Below, one piece after another: positions 58,913 through 64,000 of a stretch of DNA of 64,000 bases. Both the position numbers and the translations under genes were made by a program. The DNA comes from Bacillota bacterium (GTDB lineage Bacteria; Bacillota; Clostridia; Oscillospirales; Ruminococcaceae). Each line of letters begins with the position of its first letter. The stretch's first letter is position 1. The stretch spans positions 372,001-436,000 of the forward strand of contig JAEZRC010000007.1 of NCBI GenBank assembly GCA_023440965.1, read 5' to 3'. Under the pieces are notes generated by a model. That model was given only the letters and a program-made list of their open reading frames with translations, searched no databases and was not told where the DNA came from.

Positions 58913-58940
58913 ATTATATCAAATATATTCTATTTGTCAA
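58913..58940 (-). promoter_or_regulatory. Promoter of the half-HsdS/MazF operon
   Basis: -35 TTGACA (58940-58935), 16-base spacer, -10 TATAAT (58918-58913). It may also drive hsdM-S-R, since no terminator is visible between 57819 and 57876. The 58945-59035 stretch upstream is AT-rich without a gene. Confidence 0.7.
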
Positions 58941-59035
58941 TAGTTTTTTAAAAAATAAAATAAAAGTTTTTTAATTAAAAAACATTAAACAATTACTAGC
59001 TTAAATACCGTGCTTTATTAACTTAATCTGCATCA

Positions 59036-59239
59036 ACAATCAAACGATACCCCTATTATCAAACGATAGCTTTTTATAAAACACCCCAAAACAGTAAAAT
59101 CCCCTCAGAAAAAGTGATAATTTCGCTCTTCTGAGGGGTTATGTTTTACTATATAAGCTCCTCAAACCCTTTATTTAAAGGCTTTCAAGGCATAAAGAAA
59201 AGAACCTCAACTTGTATTAAAGCTGAGGTTCTTATTTGG
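59036..59239. repeat. About 200-bp structured repeat, copy B
   Basis: Counterpart of 2690-2892. Here a hairpin CCCCTCAGAA..TTCTGAGGGG (59102-59139) is perfect, and the final hairpin (59198-59234) ends the tRNA transcript. Confidence 0.65.
59198..59234 (-). terminator. Terminator of the tRNA operon
   Basis: AAGAACCTCA..TGAGGTTCTT stem followed leftward by TTCTTTATG; starts six bases after the tRNA-Cys 3' end. Confidence 0.8.
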
Positions 59240-59311
59240 AGGCGCCACCCAGATTTGAACTGGGGAATGAGGGTGTTGCAGACCCTTGCCTTACCACTTG
59301 GCTATAGCGCC
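59240..59311 (-). tRNA. tRNA-Cys (GCA)
   Basis: 72 bases. Acceptor GGCGCTA pairs with TGGCGCC (one G-T pair), D-loop AGTGGTAAGGC, anticodon loop TCTGCAA with GCA, T-arm GTTCAAATC, discriminator T. CCA is not encoded (TCC follows). Confidence 0.94.
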
Positions 59312-59317
59312 TTATTC

Positions 59318-59393
59318 TGGAGCGGATTACGAGGCTCGAACTCGCTACCTCCACCTTGGCAAGGTGGCGCTCTACCAGATGAGCTAAATCCGC
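59318..59393 (-). tRNA. tRNA-Gly (GCC)
   Basis: 76 bases including encoded CCA. Acceptor GCGGATT with AATCCGC, anticodon loop TTGCCAA, T-loop GTTCGAGCC. Confidence 0.96.
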
Positions 59394-59435
59394 ATAATTA
59401 ATTATATTCATAAGCAAACATAATATTCTGAAAAA

Positions 59436-59511
<76 letters not shown>

Positions 59512-59520
59512 AAAGAGAAA

Positions 59521-59597
59521 TGGCGACCTGAATGGGGCTCGAACCCACGACCTCTAGCGTGACAGGCTAGCGTTCTAACCAACTGAACTACCAGGCC
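59521..59597 (-). tRNA. tRNA-Asp (GTC)
   Basis: 77 bases including CCA. Acceptor GGCCTGG with TCAGGTC, anticodon loop CTGTCAC, T-loop GTTCGAGCC. Confidence 0.95.
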
Positions 59598-59602
59598 AAA
59601 TA

Positions 59603-59678
59603 TGGTGGGGACAATAGGGTTCGAACCTATGACCCCCTGCTTGTAAGGCAGATGCTCTCCCAGCTGAGCTATGCCCCC
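59603..59678 (-). tRNA. tRNA-Val (TAC)
   Basis: 76 bases including CCA. Acceptor GGGGGCA with TGTCCCC, anticodon loop CTTACAA, T-loop GTTCGAACC. First tRNA of the operon. Confidence 0.96.
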
Positions 59679-59709
59679 ATATTATCGTCACCGTTAAGCG
59701 ACGAAATTT

Positions 59710-59738
59710 ATTATACACTATATACTTTATATTGTCAA
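59710..59738 (-). promoter_or_regulatory. Promoter of the tRNA operon
   Basis: Perfect consensus -35 TTGACA (59738-59733), 17-base spacer, -10 TATAAT (59715-59710), about 32 bases before tRNA-Val. Confidence 0.85.
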
Positions 59739-59772
59739 TACTATTTATAAAAATTCCTTATAGAAAAATATA

Positions 59773-60498
59773 CTAATATCTCTTCATCATATCTTCTATT
59801 GCCGTTTCTCTCATATCATTGCTTATCAACAACCATTCCTTTTTCGGGAGAGGAACAACAGTATGACAATAAGAACAGACATTTATATACGCTTCATCAA
59901 GTGGCGCACCACAGTTCGGGCAATTAGTAGGTATTTTTTCCGCTTCTTTATCATAATTTTTATTCTTTTCAAACTTCAATTCTGCTAAATATGCCTTTGC
60001 ATCATATCTATTTCCGCTAACATACTGCCGAGTATCAGCTGTAATATAATAGCTCATAAAACGTGCTTTTATATTTATGGTCATAACTTCATTATCATCA
60101 ACAATACCATAGGATTTTATCTGTTTCTGATATACAGTAATATTCTTAATAAAATTCAACAGCTTCTGTGCTCTTAACTGATTATATTCACTACAGATAT
60201 TCTGGTATAAATCATTATGTATGCAATGCTCAATGCTATCAATATTCTGAGTATATCTCGTATTTATTAATAGTTCAAAAACTTTTTTTGCATATGCAAG
60301 CATTTCTTCCGGATTAAACTCAGGATTTCTAATTCTGATTTGTTCATTCATTTGTTTTTTTTCATTTGCAATTTCAAGAGAAGCTGCCATTGTTGTATTA
60401 TACATTATTCTTTCTTTTTGAAAAGGGTCTTCATCATGAGATGATGTTCCCAGTACAGAATCAAGAATATTATTCACAAAGCCAAATAGATCTCCCAC
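59773..60498 (-). CDS. Zinc-ribbon protein with Tim44-like domain
   Basis: 241 residues, no membrane segment. The middle ('FNPEEMLAYAKKVFELLINT', 'GIVDDNEVMTINIKARFMSY', 'YYITADTRQYVSGN') follows the Tim44-like/cystatin-type pattern. The C-terminal zinc ribbon has 'CPNCGAPLDEAYINVCSYCH'. The next gene is a paralogue with membrane helices. Role unknown; such proteins may assist membrane protein handling. Confidence 0.72.
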   Translation of the reverse strand: MGDLFGFVNNILDSVLGTSSHDEDPFQKERIMYNTTMAASLEIANEKKQMNEQIRIRNPEFNPEEMLAYAKKVFELLINTRYTQNIDSIEHCIHNDLYQNICSEYNQLRAQKLLNFIKNITVYQKQIKSYGIVDDNEVMTINIKARFMSYYITADTRQYVSGNRYDAKAYLAELKFEKNKNYDKEAEKIPTNCPNCGAPLDEAYINVCSYCHTVVPLPKKEWLLISNDMRETAIEDMMKRY

Positions 60499-60530
60499 TT
60501 AGATACCTCCATGACAATATACTAGTAATT

Positions 60531-61433
60531 TTATATAATTGGTTGTACTTCATTAACATTCTTTCCATTAACCATAATCTGTTCATCAACAGTTGCTAAA
60601 GTTATCGGCTGAATATTACACAATATCCATTCACTATTTTTAAAAGGAACGGTATAATTGCAGTACTTACATACATTCATATATCTGTTAAGCAATGGTG
60701 CCCCACAATTCGGGCAGCATGTCACTTCTTTGTAATCTTCAATATTTTTGTTGTATTCAAATACTAATTTATAATCTTTTTGTAATTTATTGTCCCTGTT
60801 GCCACGTAAAAAAGTATCATTTTCTTGATTTACAATATAATCCATGCAGGATGATACAATAAAAACAGTAATACTTTCCTTTAAATTATCTTGATAATAG
60901 CTTGTCAAATAAAGCTGTAATATATAAAGATCTTTAATTTCATTTCTTAAATTATTACGTTTCAGATTATCGAATTCAGCGTCAAATTTATCTATCATTT
61001 CTGATGAAAGACCTGCTGCAACCAAATCAATATTCCCTGTTGTTTTTGATAATATTAAAGATGTATATAGTGAATTAACATACCCAAGAAATTCATTTTC
61101 GTCAAAATCTTCGTGTGATTGTTTTACAATATTACTAATTTGTTGGGATCTGTTAGGCAAATAATTAATACACATATCATATGGATCTTTGTTAGGATCC
61201 TTATCATCATAATATGAAATCGCTTTTGGCTTGTATTTATTCAATATCATAAATTTCAATATAAAAATAAACATATAAACAAAAAATGCAATCAAGAAAA
61301 CTTTATAAACAATATCAATATTTTCGGTAAACATTTTGACAATAGCAATAATAATAATTATAAGAAGAAAATATGGAAATAAAGCTTTATAGTCAAAATC
61401 ATCGTCATTGTTTTCATTATAAAAATATGACAT
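60531..61433 (-). CDS. Membrane zinc-ribbon protein with Tim44-like domain
   Basis: 300 residues from ATG 61433 (GGAGG seven bases upstream). Two membrane helices near 20-75 ('LFPYFLLIIIIIAIVKMF', 'VYKVFLIAFFVYMFIFILKF'), then a Tim44-like region ('NLKESITVFIVSSCMDYIVN') and a zinc ribbon 'CPNCGAPLLNRYMNVCKYCN'. It is a paralogue of the downstream gene; together they may form a membrane complex. Chromosomal, unrelated to the prophage. Confidence 0.75.
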   Translation of the reverse strand: MSYFYNENNDDDFDYKALFPYFLLIIIIIAIVKMFTENIDIVYKVFLIAFFVYMFIFILKFMILNKYKPKAISYYDDKDPNKDPYDMCINYLPNRSQQISNIVKQSHEDFDENEFLGYVNSLYTSLILSKTTGNIDLVAAGLSSEMIDKFDAEFDNLKRNNLRNEIKDLYILQLYLTSYYQDNLKESITVFIVSSCMDYIVNQENDTFLRGNRDNKLQKDYKLVFEYNKNIEDYKEVTCCPNCGAPLLNRYMNVCKYCNYTVPFKNSEWILCNIQPITLATVDEQIMVNGKNVNEVQPII

Positions 61434-61487
61434 TATACACCTCCGATGATAAAAATAAACTGTCATAATAATGTCTAATGTTATATA

Positions 61488-62354
61488 CTATTTGATTAAA
61501 TCTCTGACTTCTTCAGAAGAAAACGAATACTTCTTATTGCAGAAATGACAATCAACTGTTGTAACAGGATCCTCTGATATTTCTTTCAGCTGCTTTGGTC
61601 CAAGGCTGATAAGTGCTTTTTCTACTCTCTCTTTAGAGCAATCACACTTATAGAAAACTTCAAAATCATCAAGAATATTTGGATTAAGTCCGTCAAGCAA
61701 CATCAAGCCGATTTCTTCAGCGGTTTTACCTTCAGAAATTAGCTTTGTCATTGCTGGTATATCCTTAATATTGTTTTCAATACAGGTAATAACCTCATCA
61801 CTCGCAAAAGGCAGAACCTGAATTAAAAAACCACCTGCACAATTTACTGATAGATCAGGATTCACGAGGACACCCAATGCACATACAGTAGGTACCTGTT
61901 CACTGACAGCAAGATAGTTTGTGATATCCTCAGCAATTTCGCCTGAAACAATTGGTGATTGACCAACATAAGGCTCTTTTAAGCCGAGGTCTTTAATCAC
62001 TGATATATTTCCGTCCTTACCAACTGAACCAGCTACATCAAGCTTTCCAAGCGGATTTAAAGGCAATTCTACCACTGGATTCTGTACATAGGCTTTAACA
62101 TTACCATAGCTGTCAGATACGGCTAATAATGTCCCTGCTGGGCCATTTCCGTTAATCCTCACTGTAACTGTATCATCCTTGCCCTTCAATCCAAAACCAA
62201 GCAGTGATGTTCCCATAGCAAGACGTCCAAGTCCAGCAGTAACAACAGCTGAAGTCTTGTGTATGCGTTCGATTTCGCTAACAATGTCTTTTGCTTCTAT
62301 TACACTTGCAACTACAGATGCATCAGCACTTATAGTCCTTATTATTTTCCCCAT
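61488..62354 (-). CDS. hslO: Hsp33 redox-regulated chaperone
   Basis: 288 residues. 'LGRLAMGTSLLGFGLKGKDD', 'VRINGNGPAGTLLAVSDSYG', 'YVGQSPIVSGEIAEDITNYL' and 'YLAVSEQVPTVCALGVLVN' are Hsp33 core motifs. The C-terminal switch 'KCDCSKERVEKAL' ... 'DCHFCNKKYSF' has the four zinc cysteines (CxC, CxxC). On oxidation zinc is lost and the chaperone dimerises to protect unfolding proteins. Confidence 0.97.
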   Translation of the reverse strand: MGKIIRTISADASVVASVIEAKDIVSEIERIHKTSAVVTAGLGRLAMGTSLLGFGLKGKDDTVTVRINGNGPAGTLLAVSDSYGNVKAYVQNPVVELPLNPLGKLDVAGSVGKDGNISVIKDLGLKEPYVGQSPIVSGEIAEDITNYLAVSEQVPTVCALGVLVNPDLSVNCAGGFLIQVLPFASDEVITCIENNIKDIPAMTKLISEGKTAEEIGLMLLDGLNPNILDDFEVFYKCDCSKERVEKALISLGPKQLKEISEDPVTTVDCHFCNKKYSFSSEEVRDLIK

Positions 62355-62358
62355 TACT

Positions 62359-63105
62359 TTATCTAACCTTTCTTGTTACTACTGTTAATTTTTCACTATC
62401 CTCTCTTGGAGGATTATTTGTCAGATAATCATATATACTCAAAACTTCCAGGCCTGCATTTTCACAGATATCTATTAATTGTTCAATATCATATGCTTTT
62501 TCTGAAAAGCTTTCATCAAAGCGTCTGTATGTATCTGAGTCCTTTTCAAAAAAGTTAAGCTCAATAAGTACAGACTTATCTTTATCATTATACGTATTCT
62601 GCCATACACAATATACATCATCAGTATCATAAATAAATGTATTATTACCGAGGATTTTCTTGTGCTTATATAATGTATTAATATCAAAAACAAAAATTCC
62701 ATTAGGGTTTGAAAATAGAGAAACGCGCTCAATAGCACGTTTTACGGAATTTATATCAGGGAGATGATTTAAGCTGTCAAGAGCACATATTGTCACATCA
62801 ATAGTCCCATGCATATCAAGCTTACACATGTCTTGGCAAAGATATTGTATAGGCAGACCACTGTCAAATTTCTTATTAAGAGCGATAGACAGCATCTCCT
62901 CAGATAAATCAACTCCAATAACATCATAGCCCCTTTTAGCCATTGCTTCAGAAAGGCTACCTGTGCCACACGCTAAATCAAGCAAAATGCCCTTATCGGG
63001 CATATATTGAGATATTATATTATCATAATAATCAGCATGTTTCTTATAGTCAATGTTACTTGTCAGAATGTCATAATACTGCGCAAATTTATGATAACTA
63101 CTCAT
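62359..63105 (-). CDS. SAM-dependent class I methyltransferase
   Basis: 248 residues. Motif I 'ILLDLACGTGSLSEAMAKRG' (about 40-58), 'DVIGVDLSEEMLSIALNKKF', 'VTICALDSLNHLPDINSVKR' and 'FVFDINTLYKHKKILGNNTF'. The family is Methyltransf_25/YqeM-like; the substrate is not predictable. It overlaps the end of the YerC-type gene and precedes hslO by four bases, so they share an operon. Confidence 0.9.
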   Translation of the reverse strand: MSSYHKFAQYYDILTSNIDYKKHADYYDNIISQYMPDKGILLDLACGTGSLSEAMAKRGYDVIGVDLSEEMLSIALNKKFDSGLPIQYLCQDMCKLDMHGTIDVTICALDSLNHLPDINSVKRAIERVSLFSNPNGIFVFDINTLYKHKKILGNNTFIYDTDDVYCVWQNTYNDKDKSVLIELNFFEKDSDTYRRFDESFSEKAYDIEQLIDICENAGLEVLSIYDYLTNNPPREDSEKLTVVTRKVR

Positions 63106-63394
63106 CCTTGTTCTTCATCCTGTCAAAAATGATTGCATATCCATCGCTGCCATAATTCAATGAACGGTTAACTCTACTTATTGTCGCTGTACTTGCACCT
63201 GTCTCATTGACGATATCACTATATACACGATGCTCACTAAGCATTTTTGCAACCTGAAGACGCTGGGATAAAGCCTTAAGCTCAAGCACAGTACATAAAT
63301 CCTCAAAGAAATTATAGCATTCATCCACGGTTTTAAGACATAATACTGCTTTGAATAAATCGTCAAGATTCTTGTCCTTAAGCTTACTATTCAT
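63098..63394 (-). CDS. YerC/YecD-type TrpR-like regulator
   Basis: 98 residues. 'LKDKNLDDLFKAVLCLKTVD', 'LCTVLELKALSQRLQVAKML', then the TrpR-like HTH 'VYSDIVNETGASTATISRVN' and 'RSLNYGSDGYAII'. The family binds DNA with a Trp-repressor fold. The target is unknown, possibly its own operon with the methyltransferase and hslO. Confidence 0.93.
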   Translation of the reverse strand: MNSKLKDKNLDDLFKAVLCLKTVDECYNFFEDLCTVLELKALSQRLQVAKMLSEHRVYSDIVNETGASTATISRVNRSLNYGSDGYAIIFDRMKNKDE

Positions 63395-63467
63395 ATGTTA
63401 TTCCCCTTCCGGACTATTATAGTTTTATGATTACAGTTTATCACATTAATCTGTGAAAGTAAAGCAT

Positions 63468-64000
63468 TTATAAATCATTTTTTATTATATCATCAACACT
63501 TTCACGTTTGACTATCAACTTAACTTTTCCATTATTTACGGAAACTACTGCTGGCATAGTCAGTCTATTATAATGTGAAGCCATTGAGTAGTTATAAGCA
63601 CCTGTGGAAAGAACAGCAAATACATCGTCGACTTCAGGAGTCTGTATCATAACATTTTCACCAAGAAGATCACCACTTTCACAACATCGTCCGGCAATGG
63701 TTGCTCTAAAATTCTTTTCCTGTGAAGCTTTATTTGCAATTAGCATATCGTATTTTGCCTGATATAATGCATACCTTGGGTTATCAGCCATTCCGCCATC
63801 AACAGCAACATATGTCCTTATATCAGGGATATTCTTAATACTACCTATTTTATATAATGTAATACCTGCTGGGCCTATTATTGAACGACCAGGCTCAAGA
63901 TAAATAAACGGTTCATTTATTTTGTAAAATTCACAGGTTTTCGCGATTGTATGGGAAATATGTCCCAGTATTTCATCACAGTTTTTCGGATAATCTTCAT
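63468..64000 (-). CDS. lysA: Diaminopimelate decarboxylase, C-terminal part
   Basis: The gene enters from the right edge; about 177 residues are visible. 'INEPFIYLEPGRSIIGPAGI' (PLP phosphate/Arg binding), 'YVAVDGGMADNPRYALY', 'AGRCCESGDLL' (active-site Cys-Glu at the dimer interface) and 'FAVLSTGAYNYSMASHYNR' are diagnostic. It makes L-lysine from meso-DAP, the last step of lysine synthesis. The start is outside the window; the ATG at 63791 is internal. Confidence 0.96.
   Translation of the reverse strand, partial: EDYPKNCDEILGHISHTIAKTCEFYKINEPFIYLEPGRSIIGPAGITLYKIGSIKNIPDIRTYVAVDGGMADNPRYALYQAKYDMLIANKASQEKNFRATIAGRCCESGDLLGENVMIQTPEVDDVFAVLSTGAYNYSMASHYNRLTMPAVVSVNNGKVKLIVKRESVDDIIKNDL

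Noticed and set aside
59240..59311. Integration of the element into the 3' end of tRNA-Cys
   Set aside because: No duplicate of the tRNA 3' end is present at the other island edge; similarity between copies A and B stops before the tRNA.

Overview
The window is AT-rich, SD-driven DNA of a low-GC Firmicute, most likely a gut Clostridium-class bacterium (Ruminococcus/Eubacterium-like). The evidence is the HK97-type prophage with clostridial gene order, the paired large serine recombinases, the RNHCP protein, Hsp33 next to a YerC-type regulator and LysA, and near-consensus TTGACA-17-TATAAT promoters throughout. No species can be named from sequence alone.

Layout: (1) 1-2.9 kb: the end of a PQQ-repeat beta-propeller gene, then relics of an older, related prophage: a tape-measure fragment, an RNHCP gene with a possible ribosome-sensing leader, a Phd/YefM antitoxin beside a dead RelE toxin, and tail-chaperone scraps. 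(2) 2.7-12.6 kb: a secreted 2846-aa RHS/YD-repeat polymorphic toxin and a TPR protein in one leftward operon. (3) About 12.6-52 kb: a nearly complete leftward prophage. From right to left it has a divergent lysogeny switch (50.9 kb), an early operon (Com-like zinc finger, possible structured RNA, sigma-like regulator, DUF2800, DUF2815, PolA, VapE primase/helicase, VRR-NUC, SNF2 helicase, DUF1492), HNH and small terminase, ParB-methyltransferase, large terminase, portal, ClpP-like protease, capsid, connectors, tail tube, frameshifted tail chaperone, tape measure, tail tip and fibres, holin, amidase, and two serine recombinases. In the circular phage the recombinases would abut the repressor/ImmA end. 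(4) 52-58.9 kb: a type I restriction-modification operon preceded by a half-length HsdS-like protein and a MazF-type toxin. (5) 59.2-64 kb: a five-gene tRNA operon (Val, Asp, Phe, Gly, Cys) and core chromosome (two zinc-ribbon proteins, hslO, a methyltransferase, a YerC/TrpR-like regulator, lysA).

The most striking feature is how many accessory genes sit in the prophage as self-contained cassettes with their own promoter and terminator, several flanked by duplicated scraps of phage genes. They are a WapI-like immunity gene, a RelBE-type pair, an unknown GTG-started pair, a Fe-S uracil-DNA-glycosylase-like protein, a PD-(D/E)XK-like nuclease, a second glycosylase-fold protein, and two proteins of unknown function. 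The glycosylase plus nuclease pair between the large terminase and the methyltransferase is the best candidate for an undescribed (possibly anti-phage) system. Other notable signals are a textbook -1 ribosomal frameshift site, apparent non-AUG starts (ATT, CTG) on two phage genes, and a three-segment SD-sequestering leader upstream of the RNHCP gene.
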